Source: Opitutaceae bacterium EW11 (GTDB taxonomy: Bacteria > Verrucomicrobiota > Verrucomicrobiia > Opitutales > Opitutaceae). From it: a DNA stretch of 64,000 nt. Within the stretch, counting starts at the first letter, position 1; each line of letters begins with the position of its first letter. Location of the stretch: NCBI GenBank assembly GCA_003054665.1, contig QAYY01000001.1, forward strand, positions 237,501-301,500, read 5' to 3'. This document shows, in pieces, positions 18,850-26,002 of the stretch. The notes beneath the pieces were generated by a model that did not search any database, was not told where the DNA came from, and saw nothing but the letters and a program-made list of their open reading frames with translations. A program made the position numbers and the translations under genes.

Positions 18850-20273
18850 GCCGCCACCTCCACCGTTAGTCCAAAGTCGCTCCGGCCCGTGACGACAACG
18901 CGTGTACCTGAGGCCGCCGTGCCGAAGTTCAAGCGAGCTTCATACCGAGTTCCGGCGATTTCCACCTGGCCGAAGGGCCTCAGCGGAGTAATCGCAACGC
19001 CTTCCTGGCCGATTAGCGTGTCGGTTTTGGCGGATACTTCGGGTGCGACCCCGGCCAACTGCGCGGAGGAGCCGACGGACGAAGTGAGGACCATGCGATC
19101 CCAGAACCAACTTTTCGGGAGAAATCTTAGCACCAAGGCGGCCAGAACGGCTGCGATGGCAAGTCCAAGTCCGACGTTCATCAGCGGCTTCACGAACGCT
19201 CCGCCAGACCATGTGATGGGCTCGTTTGGCCACAGGTCGGCCATCGCCCAAACCAGCGAACCGAGCATGAGTACGATGCCTGTGAGCGCGACCACGACAA
19301 CTCCCGGAAAAAACAAGACTTCGAGAATGAGCAGGACCAGCCCTACCGCAAAAACCAGGATGGGTTCGTGTCCGGAGAGACCGGCGACGTAGCTGCTGAG
19401 AAAAACCACCGCCAGCAGAACGATTCCCGCCACGCCGAAGAACCCGAAACCCGGGGTCTTGAATTCGATGAACAGGGCGAGCATACCCAGCCCCAGAAGA
19501 ATGGGCGAAATCCCGGTCAACAACTGGGCGAGCCTTTCCGACCACGTGACCTCGAGCTTGGTGATTGTGTAGTTGCCAACGCCATACTTTGCCACGAGCA
19601 GCGCGTCCAGGTCGCTGGCGATGCCTGCGCCCAGCAGCGGTTGGGGCGGATTCCCGTATTTTTCCATTGCTTCCTCCGCCGTAAGCGAAAGCAGCTCGCC
19701 GGGTTTCTTCAGCACCTTGTCGTCGATCTTGAGCTCCAGGTCCTTGTCGATCATCGCGGACACAACCTGGCCGCGGTAGCCCTTGCCTTCGGAAACGGCG
19801 CGGATTTTCGCGCGGAGGAAGCTGTTGATCTTGAGGCGCATGGTTTCGGGGATGTCCTGCCCCTGGGATGTCACCGCCGCAGCGGCGCCGATCACGCTCT
19901 TCGGCCGAAACCAGATTTCATCCGTGGATGCGGCGATGAACGCCCCGGCCGACATCGCCTCCTTGTTCACATAGGTGATGCTCCGGCCGGAAAACCTCCC
20001 AATCGCCTCCATCATATCGAAGGCGGTTTGCCCGCTTCCGCCCGGTGTATTCATGTCGAGCACGACGACGTCGAACCTCTTCTCCTCGGCTTCCTTCAAT
20101 CCGCGACGGAGAACGTAAAGCACCGGATCGGAAATCTCGTTCCGTATCGGGATTACCGTGACCTGCACGCGTTTCGCGCCCGCGCGCGTTGGAGCCGCAA
20201 CTGGCGCGTCCGCTCCATGAACAGCGCCTGCGAGCAGCGACACCCATAGCACCGTGAGAAGGTAACGAAGCAT
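18846..20273 (-). CDS. NfeD family protein with ClpP-class serine protease domain
   Basis: A 475-residue long NfeD. It has a signal peptide (1-20), a periplasmic ClpP/Crotonase-type protease domain with NTPGGSGQTAFDMMEAI and the nucleophile Ser108 in AMSAGAFIA, and a Lys near 148 that suits a Ser-Lys dyad. Four to five transmembrane helices (about 255-390) and a C-terminal OB fold (QEGVAITPLRPFGQVEI) follow. In archaea this family cleaves stomatin. It opens the operon nfeD-nfeD-floA-unknown; the divergent neighbour starts 265 bases away. Confidence 0.9.
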   Translation of the reverse strand: MLRYLLTVLWVSLLAGAVHGADAPVAAPTRAGAKRVQVTVIPIRNEISDPVLYVLRRGLKEAEEKRFDVVVLDMNTPGGSGQTAFDMMEAIGRFSGRSITYVNKEAMSAGAFIAASTDEIWFRPKSVIGAAAAVTSQGQDIPETMRLKINSFLRAKIRAVSEGKGYRGQVVSAMIDKDLELKIDDKVLKKPGELLSLTAEEAMEKYGNPPQPLLGAGIASDLDALLVAKYGVGNYTITKLEVTWSERLAQLLTGISPILLGLGMLALFIEFKTPGFGFFGVAGIVLLAVVFLSSYVAGLSGHEPILVFAVGLVLLILEVLFFPGVVVVALTGIVLMLGSLVWAMADLWPNEPITWSGGAFVKPLMNVGLGLAIAAVLAALVLRFLPKSWFWDRMVLTSSVGSSAQLAGVAPEVSAKTDTLIGQEGVAITPLRPFGQVEIAGTRYEARLNFGTAASGTRVVVTGRSDFGLTVEVAA

Positions 20274-20538
20274 GGCGATGACAACTGTCTATCGAACGCC
20301 GCTTTACAGGCAAGCGCGGCGATGCGGCACGACGTTACAACCCGGCTCCGGTTTTCCAGAAGACGAGGTTGTGTATCCACATCCTCCCGACGAAGCAGGG
20401 GAACAATGCGTTTCGGCCAGCGCGCGGGCGCAAATCTACGTTGGCCGTCCAAGTCCGCCCGAGTCCGTCACCTGGTCGTCTCTGTCGTGCGAAGAAAAAC
20501 CTTTGCCTGCCCGCGACGGTTCACCGTACAGAACGGGA

Positions 20539-21462
20539 ATGGAAAAGGTTCCTTATCTCGGCCAGCATCTCACTCGCTGGGAAGTCGGCACGTCCACTTT
20601 CCTCGCCCTGCCGGAAAAAGGGGCGCGATTGATGCATTGGCATGTGACGCTCGGCGACGGAACCGTCCGTGAGGTCATTCACTGGCCAGACCTCCAGAGC
20701 CTCGACGCAGTGGAAAAGGTCAGAGGCGGAAATCCTATCCTGTTTCCGTTCTCAGGTCGCTCTTTCGACCAAGGCGAAATCGGGTTCTGGCGCGGCCCTG
20801 ACGGCATTCGCCGTCCGATGCCCATGCATGGCATCGCGCGTCAGGGCGAGTTTAAGGTGACTCGCATGGACGAACGAGGCTTCGCCGCCCAGCTGATCCC
20901 AAACGAAGCAGCGCGGGAAGCCTATCCCTTCGATTACGAATTCACGGTTACCTATCGCTTCGCCCCTCTGGGACTCATCTGTGAGTTCACGCTTCGCAAT
21001 CTCGACAAGCAGCCAATTCCCTGGAGCGCCGGGCATCACTTCTACTTCACTGTGCCTTGGGCCGACGGACAAAAGCGCTCTGACTACGCAATTCGAATCC
21101 CGGCCGGCCGCTCGCAGAAGCAGAATCAGGCGAACGGTGAAGTGATTCCTGTCGCGACGGTCGCTGCACAGGAACCGCTTTCCAATCCGGCGCTCGTCGA
21201 CACCCAGCATCTCGCCCTGAAGAACAATACGGTCGTCTTCGGACCGGCGAAATCGCCCGGCGAAGTGGCGGTCAAGATCGGCACTTCGAGAATACCGCCG
21301 CCCGACGCAACGATTGTTACTTGGACGGCCGCGGAGGATTCGCCGTTCTACTGTGTTGAACCTTGGATGGGGCCGCCGAACGCTCCTGGCACCAAGACCG
21401 GCCTCGCCTGGGTGCCTCCAGGACAGACGCAAAGCTTCATTGTAGAGCTTGCGGTTAAGTGA
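20539..21462 (+). CDS. Aldose 1-epimerase (mutarotase) family protein
   Basis: A 307-residue protein with the galactose-mutarotase beta-sandwich pattern: GGNPILFPFSGRSF near residue 55, MPMHGIARQGEF with the conserved His near 95, FDYEFTVTYRFAP, and SAGHHFYFTVPW with the second catalytic His pair near 180. A Glu near the C terminus (PFYCVEPWMGPPNA) fits the general base. Substrate is unknown; related proteins act on glucose-6-phosphate or free aldoses. ATG at 20539 is chosen because the frame upstream (to 20272) lacks likeness. Confidence 0.82.
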   Translation: MEKVPYLGQHLTRWEVGTSTFLALPEKGARLMHWHVTLGDGTVREVIHWPDLQSLDAVEKVRGGNPILFPFSGRSFDQGEIGFWRGPDGIRRPMPMHGIARQGEFKVTRMDERGFAAQLIPNEAAREAYPFDYEFTVTYRFAPLGLICEFTLRNLDKQPIPWSAGHHFYFTVPWADGQKRSDYAIRIPAGRSQKQNQANGEVIPVATVAAQEPLSNPALVDTQHLALKNNTVVFGPAKSPGEVAVKIGTSRIPPPDATIVTWTAAEDSPFYCVEPWMGPPNAPGTKTGLAWVPPGQTQSFIVELAVK

Positions 21463-21537
21463 CCGTGCGCCGGCCGAGACTCGCTGGACGAATCGAGGAA
21501 CCCCGCTAATCTCACGGAGACCCATTTCGCCCGCGCC

Positions 21538-21900
21538 ATGAACCTCCCCGTTTTTGCCTTTCTCGATGTCGGCACGCCCGAGCTGCTGCTGATCATGTTC
21601 GCCATCCTGCTGCTCTTCGGCGGCGAGAGGCTTCCCTCGTTGGCCCGCGGGCTCGGCAAATCGATCCGGGAATTCAAGAAGGCCTCGGCCGGAGTCGAGG
21701 AAGAGATCAAGCGCGCGATCGAGGCCGCACCGGAGCCAAGCACGAAAACGCGACCGGTCACTCCTGCGAATACGATCTCCACGACCGCAAAGGATCAGCC
21801 CGCACTGTCGCCCGCTCACGTCGAGTCCGCCGAACCGGAGTCGCATGTGGAGCCCGATGCAAACGTGCACCCCAGCATCAAGCCGGGGCCGCAAGGCTGA
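21538..21900 (+). CDS. tatA: Twin-arginine translocase subunit TatA/TatB type
   Basis: Pore-forming subunit of the Tat system for folded proteins. The 120-residue protein has an N-terminal transmembrane helix (about 10-27) with the family motif PELLLIMFAILLLFGGERLP, followed by the amphipathic helix LARGLGKSIREFKKASAG and a long acidic/Pro-rich tail. The FG before a Glu-Arg and the GK-x-IREFKKA helix favour TatA over TatB. tatC is not in this window. A Smr-domain gene starts 14 bases after its stop. Confidence 0.9.
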   Translation: MNLPVFAFLDVGTPELLLIMFAILLLFGGERLPSLARGLGKSIREFKKASAGVEEEIKRAIEAAPEPSTKTRPVTPANTISTTAKDQPALSPAHVESAEPESHVEPDANVHPSIKPGPQG

Positions 21901-21914
21901 ACCCCTCCCGCACC

Positions 21915-22196
21915 GTGGATGATTCTGAGAAACCCGTGTCGATACCGATCACGGGTGAACTCGATCTCCACACCTTTTCGCCTCGCGATCTGCCAGAACT
22001 GCTCGACGCGTATTTCGAAGCGTGCCGCGGCCAGGGAGTCTTCACCGTACGCGTCATTCACGGGAAAGGGACGGGGACACTTCGAGAAACTGTGCACGCG
22101 CGACTGCGCCAGCATCCGCTCGTTACCAGTTTCCGCCTGGGTGACGAAACGACAGGCGGCTGGGGCGCAACAATCGTGACGCTCCGCGCTAAGTAA
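21915..22196 (+). CDS. Small Smr-domain protein
   Basis: A 93-residue stand-alone Smr domain, the nuclease fold found at the C terminus of MutS2. Visible motifs are GELDLHTFSPRDLPELLDAY, the VRVIHGKGTGTLRETV core (HGKGxG) and a C-terminal WGATIVTLR strand. Small Smr proteins in other bacteria cleave DNA or RNA, including at stalled ribosomes. GTG at 21915 is the only sensible start. It is closely spaced behind tatA. Confidence 0.88.
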   Translation: MDDSEKPVSIPITGELDLHTFSPRDLPELLDAYFEACRGQGVFTVRVIHGKGTGTLRETVHARLRQHPLVTSFRLGDETTGGWGATIVTLRAK

Positions 22197-22414
22197 GCGG
22201 TTTCTTAGAGGGTGGGCATCTCGCGCCCCGCTTCGCTAACTCGAAGGCGGCGTGTCGGGCGCCTCTTCGCAGCAACCAACGGTCGCGATTGAAGGATGCA
22301 GTGACCGTTTTCGCCTCGGAGCGATGCGCAGTCCGCTGGCATCTCAGAGCCGATCTCAATTTCTGTAACTTTCCACGAGTGGGAGTGTTTTCGGGATATC
22401 AAAAGCTCACACAC

Positions 22415-22690
22415 ATGAAGATCACGACCCTCCTTTCATACGCCTCTGCCGCGGCCCTGGCCGCTCTCATCGCCGGCCTGTTTTCCGCACCCTCCGCCAT
22501 GACAGCGGGCGGAGTTTTCATCACGCTGCTCGCCAGCCTGATCGTAGTCCGCGACTACTCGCCCCGTAACCATTTTGTGGTGACAACCGCCGGTCCAGTC
22601 CTCCCGAAGCCGACGCCGATGCAGTCGGCGGTGCCGTTTCCTGCGCCACGCCGGCAAGTTCGGCGTCATTCGGTTGCTTTGGTCAGCTGA
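22415..22690 (+). CDS. Small membrane protein of unknown function
   Basis: No family recognised. The 91-residue protein has two hydrophobic segments (about 4-24 and 28-45), separated by a short PSAMTAGG turn, then a Pro/Arg-rich C-terminal tail. ATG at 22415 removes an unlikely 42-residue extension. It is followed by a hairpin at 22701-22735 that may end its transcript. Confidence 0.6.
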   Translation: MKITTLLSYASAAALAALIAGLFSAPSAMTAGGVFITLLASLIVVRDYSPRNHFVVTTAGPVLPKPTPMQSAVPFPAPRRQVRRHSVALVS

Positions 22691-22700
22691 ACCTTCGAAC

Positions 22701-22735
22701 CTGGTCCGGACGGGACCATTCATCCGCCGGACCAG
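22701..22735 (+). terminator. Probable terminator after the small membrane protein gene
   Basis: Perfect nine-base arms CTGGTCCGG (22701-22709) and CCGGACCAG (22727-22735) flank a 17-base loop and are followed by TTAAATTT. The T-run is interrupted, so termination may be partial. Confidence 0.45.
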
Positions 22736-22758
22736 TTAAATTTCCCCTACCTCCCACC

Positions 22759-23547
22759 ATGGCCTTGATGCACGAGATCGATTACCGAATCAGCGGCGAC
22801 GACCTACAGTATGTGGACATTGAATTGGATCCTTCCGAAGCCGTCGTGGCTGAGGCCGGCGCCATGATGTACATGGACGATGGGATCGCGCTTGAGACCG
22901 TCTTCGGAGATGGATCCAGCCAGAATCGCGGTTTCGTCGGTGCCTTGATGGGCGCAGGCAAACGGCTCCTTGTCGGCGAGTCGCTCTTCATGACGGTGTT
23001 CCAGAATCAGTCGTCGGTCCGCCGCCGCGTCGGCTTTGCCGCCCCGTTTCCCGGAAAGATCGTGCCGGTCCATCTCCGCGATCTCGGTGGAGAGCTCATC
23101 ACGCAGAAGGACGCGTTTCTGTGCGCAGCGAAGGGCGTGAGCATCAGCATAGCCTTCCAAAAACGACTCGGAGTCGGCCTCTTCGGCGGCGAAGGCTTTA
23201 TCATGGAGCGGCTCAGCGGCGACGGTTACGCGTTCGTCCATGCCGGCGGTACTCTGATGGAGCGGGATCTCGGACCTGGTGAAACGATCCGGGTCGACAC
23301 GGGTTGCATCGTCGCGCTCCAGCCGACGGTCGACTATGACATCCAACTGGCAGGTGGGATCAAGACGGCGCTCTTCGGCGGCGAAGGGCTGTTCTTCGCG
23401 ACGTTGCGAGGCCCTGGTCGCATCTGGCTACAATCCCTTCCCTTCTCGCGGATGGCGGGACGTATCGTTGCCGCTGCCAAAGGCGGACGTGAAGAAGGTT
23501 CGGTGCTCGGAAAGTTCGGCCGTCTGATTGACGGCGATAACGACTAG
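22759..23547 (+). CDS. TIGR00266 / AIM24 family protein
   Basis: A 262-residue beta-rich protein of the TIGR00266/AIM24 family, which forms trimers with three-fold internal symmetry; the biological role is not known. Family features are [22 protein letters not shown] at the start, [35 protein letters not shown] in the middle and [23 protein letters not shown] near the end. The repeated GGEG motif reflects the internal repeats. It appears monocistronic between two hairpins. Confidence 0.88.
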   Translation: MALMHEIDYRISGDDLQYVDIELDPSEAVVAEAGAMMYMDDGIALETVFGDGSSQNRGFVGALMGAGKRLLVGESLFMTVFQNQSSVRRRVGFAAPFPGKIVPVHLRDLGGELITQKDAFLCAAKGVSISIAFQKRLGVGLFGGEGFIMERLSGDGYAFVHAGGTLMERDLGPGETIRVDTGCIVALQPTVDYDIQLAGGIKTALFGGEGLFFATLRGPGRIWLQSLPFSRMAGRIVAAAKGGREEGSVLGKFGRLIDGDND

Positions 23548-23583
23548 GCACGAGCCGCCTGCCCGCGGTGTTCCTGGCGAAAA

Positions 23584-23606
23584 TCGACCGCCGGTGAGGC
23601 GGTCGA
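23584..23606. terminator. Hairpin between the TIGR00266 and DUF4199 genes
   Basis: Nine-base perfect arms, 23584-23592 and 23598-23606, with loop GGTGA. On the minus strand four T follow; on the plus strand there is no T-run. It lies 37 bases after the TIGR00266 stop and may act as a weak terminator or an mRNA 3' end stabiliser. Confidence 0.35.
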
Positions 23607-23685
23607 GCCGCTTGTCCCTGCCTCCGTTCCTCCGGCCACAACGGGCCTTGCTGCACGGGGGCGCGGCTTGCAGGTTGAGCGGGCC

Positions 23686-24231
23686 ATGAAAACCCCGCTC
23701 ACCTACGGCGCGTACACTGCGCTGGGCAACGCTCTGCTCGTTCTGATCGCTTATTTCCTGGGCTATCACTCCGATCCGGCAAAACTCGCGTCATCGCAAA
23801 TGGTGATGACGGTAGCCGGTCTGGCAGTGTCGATCACCGGCATCACGCTCGGTATCCGTGCTCGCCGTACAGAAATCGCACCCGACGTCGACTTTTCCTA
23901 TGGCCGCGCTCTAGGCGCAGGAGTCCTGGTTGCTCTGTTCGCGGCGCTGTTCGGGACTGTGTTCCAGCTGCTCTACCAGAACTTCATCAACCCCGATATG
24001 ATCGACGTGATCATGCAGCAACAAGCCGCTGCCATGGAAGCGAAGGGCCTAGGGAGTCAGCAGATTGAACAGGCCCAGAAATTCATGAAGATGATGTTTC
24101 ACCCCGCCATTCAGTTCGTGACCGGAATCCTGTTCGGCACGCTCTGGGGGGTCTTGGTAGCGCTTGTAGCCGCGGCATTCCTGAAGCGGCCCGCCCAAGC
24201 GCCTACCGAAGAGGTCGCTTCCGGCAGCTAA
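23686..24231 (+). CDS. DUF4199 family membrane protein
   Basis: A 181-residue integral membrane protein with four hydrophobic segments (about 9-27, 36-55, 73-97 and 143-165) and a Met/Gln-rich loop between the third and fourth (IMQQQAAAMEAKG). This topology and the YGAYTALGNALLVLI start match the DUF4199 family, common in Bacteroidota and Verrucomicrobiota; function unknown. ATG at 23686 is preferred over a frame start six codons upstream. Confidence 0.75.
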   Translation: MKTPLTYGAYTALGNALLVLIAYFLGYHSDPAKLASSQMVMTVAGLAVSITGITLGIRARRTEIAPDVDFSYGRALGAGVLVALFAALFGTVFQLLYQNFINPDMIDVIMQQQAAAMEAKGLGSQQIEQAQKFMKMMFHPAIQFVTGILFGTLWGVLVALVAAAFLKRPAQAPTEEVASGS

Positions 24232-24253
24232 AAGCCCTCCCTCTCAACTTAAA

Positions 24254-24279
24254 GGGCCCGAGGATCGCTCCCCGGGCCC
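24254..24279. terminator. Bidirectional hairpin between convergent genes
   Basis: GGGCCCG (24254-24260) and CGGGCCC (24273-24279) pair, and two further G-C pairs form past one mismatch. It lies between the ends of the DUF4199 gene and a convergent small gene. T-runs are short on both sides, so strength is uncertain. Confidence 0.5.
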
Positions 24280-24310
24280 AGGTTATGGAAGAAAGGAAAA
24301 ACTGGCGGCC

Positions 24311-24499
24311 TTAACGGCGGCCAGGGACGCGGCGAAGCCCGCCGCGGTAGTCGACCGCTGCAAGAGCCAATACGGCTCCCACCACGGCGAATCCGAACCA
24401 TCCATCCGCGCCAACCGCCACAGGGGCGCTGGCAACTGCGACCACAGCAGCGACCAAGGCGGCTGCGATGAGCGCAAAGGTGAGGCGTTTCGTAGTCAT
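24311..24499 (-). CDS. Small alanine-rich membrane protein
   Basis: A 62-residue protein with two hydrophobic segments (7-29 and 34-50), rich in Ala and Val, ending in a basic tail. No family recognised. It is preceded by a purine-rich AGAAGA stretch and transcribed divergently from the OxyR-like gene; the operator-like repeats lie between them, so it may be under that regulator's control. Confidence 0.5.
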   Translation of the reverse strand: MTTKRLTFALIAAALVAAVVAVASAPVAVGADGWFGFAVVGAVLALAAVDYRGGLRRVPGRR

Positions 24500-24571
24500 T
24501 TTTGTCTTCTGTTTTAGGTTAATCGCCCGACTCGAATCGGGCGGCTAGGTGTATCATACCTCTAGAATTCA

Positions 24572-24617
24572 ATAGTTGAAATAGTTGATCCCTATTGATT
24601 CCATAGCCGTGGCCTAT
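24572..24617 (+). promoter_or_regulatory. OxyR-type operator overlapping the regulator's start codon
   Basis: The four tetranucleotides ATAG (24581-24584), CTAT (24592-24595), ATAG (24603-24606) and CTAT (24614-24617) are separated by exactly seven bases each. This is the published E. coli OxyR pattern of ATAG-N7-CTAT-N7-ATAG-N7-CTAT. A fifth ATAG lies at 24572-24575. The last CTAT overlaps the ATG at 24616, so binding would block initiation at the gene: autorepression is the likely effect, and the divergent small gene at 24499 shares the region. Confidence 0.8.
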
Positions 24618-25560
24618 GGAATTTCACCAGTTGAGGTACGCGCTTGCGGTAGCGGACACGGGCAACTTCACCCGCGCGGCGGAACGGAGCTTTGTCTCCC
24701 AACCCTCATTAAGTCAGCAGATTCTGAATCTGGAGAGTGAGCTTGGCCACAAACTCTTCCACCGGCTGGGGCGACGGGCGGTTCCCACTGAAGCGGGGGC
24801 AGCTTTTCTCCAGCGAGCCCGCACAATTCTCCGTGAAGTCGAAAACGCCACCCGCGAAATTCGCGACGATCCCGGTTTTGGAAGACAGATCGTCGTGGGG
24901 GCCATTCCCTCGGTTGCGCCCTACCTCCTGCCACGAATCATCGCCCGCTGCCGCGAGCTGCATCCGAACCTCGAGGTCCACGCCCGTGAAGACTTCCGGC
25001 CTTCGCTCTGTCGCTCGGTGACCGAAGGCGAACTCGATTTGGCGCTCGTATCGCTCCCCATCGCAGAGCCTCAGCTTCTGGTTGAGCCGCTTTTCTCCGA
25101 ACCTCTGCTCCTCGTAGCGAACGGAAATCACCCGCTCGCCAAGAAGCCAGCAGTGTCCGCGCCCGATCTGGAAAACGAAACGTTCATTCTCCTCGGGGAC
25201 TCCAGCACCCTTGCGTCGCAAATTCAGCGTTTCTGTGGCGAACACCACTTTCAGCCCAAGATCGGTTACCGCTGCTCCCAGATCAAAACGGTGAAAGCGT
25301 TCGTGGCGCTCAATCTCGGCATCTCGATTCTGCCCCGGGTCGCACGATCTCCGGACGACCGCGATCTCACGTACCGGGAACTCAGCGGCCGGGCACCGAA
25401 GCGCGAAATCGCCGTGATCCGGCACCTACAACGCTATCAAAGCACCGGCGCTCAGGCATTCCTCGCCGTGACGCAGGAATTGGTGAAATCGTACCAGGCA
25501 GGAACTCCGGCAGCGGCGGTCGCGACTGCGCCGCCCTCCGATGTCCCCGCGAGCGCCTAA
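24616..25560 (+). CDS. OxyR-like LysR family regulator lacking the peroxidatic cysteine
   Basis: A 314-residue LysR regulator whose closest recognisable type is OxyR. Residues 1-60 are the winged helix (MEFHQLRYALAVADTGNFTR), followed by the linker helix and substrate domain. Aligning FILLGDSST onward with E. coli OxyR without gaps places Thr198 where peroxidatic Cys199 belongs and Ser197 where His198 belongs; the resolving Cys208 position is kept as Cys207. An extra Cys220 sits close by. The protein therefore should not sense peroxide by the known disulfide unless Cys220 or Cys207 acts. Start ATG is embedded in an OxyR-type operator. The U32 peptidase downstream is separated by a convergent gene. 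Confidence 0.88.
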   Translation: MEFHQLRYALAVADTGNFTRAAERSFVSQPSLSQQILNLESELGHKLFHRLGRRAVPTEAGAAFLQRARTILREVENATREIRDDPGFGRQIVVGAIPSVAPYLLPRIIARCRELHPNLEVHAREDFRPSLCRSVTEGELDLALVSLPIAEPQLLVEPLFSEPLLLVANGNHPLAKKPAVSAPDLENETFILLGDSSTLASQIQRFCGEHHFQPKIGYRCSQIKTVKAFVALNLGISILPRVARSPDDRDLTYRELSGRAPKREIAVIRHLQRYQSTGAQAFLAVTQELVKSYQAGTPAAAVATAPPSDVPASA

Positions 25561-25916
25561 CCCCGCCGGGCAGTCTCCAGCTTTCGCATCAGCTCCGCTC
25601 GGGCGAGTTCGTATTGGGCCTTGACTGAGTCGAATCTCGAAGGTCCGGCCACTTTCAACTGCTCGATGAGTCTCTCGCAGTCCTCGACTGCATTCTTCAC
25701 GGGCACGTAGGCCGCACTCCGGGGGCCGTTCTCGTTTTTCTTCACCTCAGCCCCGACCGCAGATGTCTCCGCGCGGGCGGCACGCACATAGTCTTGAACG
25801 GCCTGCGTGTACGGGTCGAGCGGCGTCGCTGTCTCCGCCGCTCGGATACCGCCGCCAGAACCCAGCATTCCAGCCAGCGCACCGAGAGCCAGAAAGAGGC
25901 GAAAAACACGCTTCAT
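25557..25916 (-). CDS. Small secreted protein, helical
   Basis: A 119-residue protein with a signal peptide (about residues 1-25, ending IRAAETA) and a helical, charged mature part (PYTQAVQDYVRAARAETSA, later VEDCERLIEQLKVAG). No family recognised. Its end overlaps the OxyR-like stop by four bases in convergent orientation. The single Cys and repeated Glu/Lys helices give no clear function. Confidence 0.6.
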   Translation of the reverse strand: MKRVFRLFLALGALAGMLGSGGGIRAAETATPLDPYTQAVQDYVRAARAETSAVGAEVKKNENGPRSAAYVPVKNAVEDCERLIEQLKVAGPSRFDSVKAQYELARAELMRKLETARRG

Positions 25917-26002
25917 TCGCGAATAGACGCGCCTGTGCTGGAAAGTTCCGCACCCTTTTGAAATCAAGTTGCCGGGCCAGGAAGGCTACATACCCGTATC
26001 CT

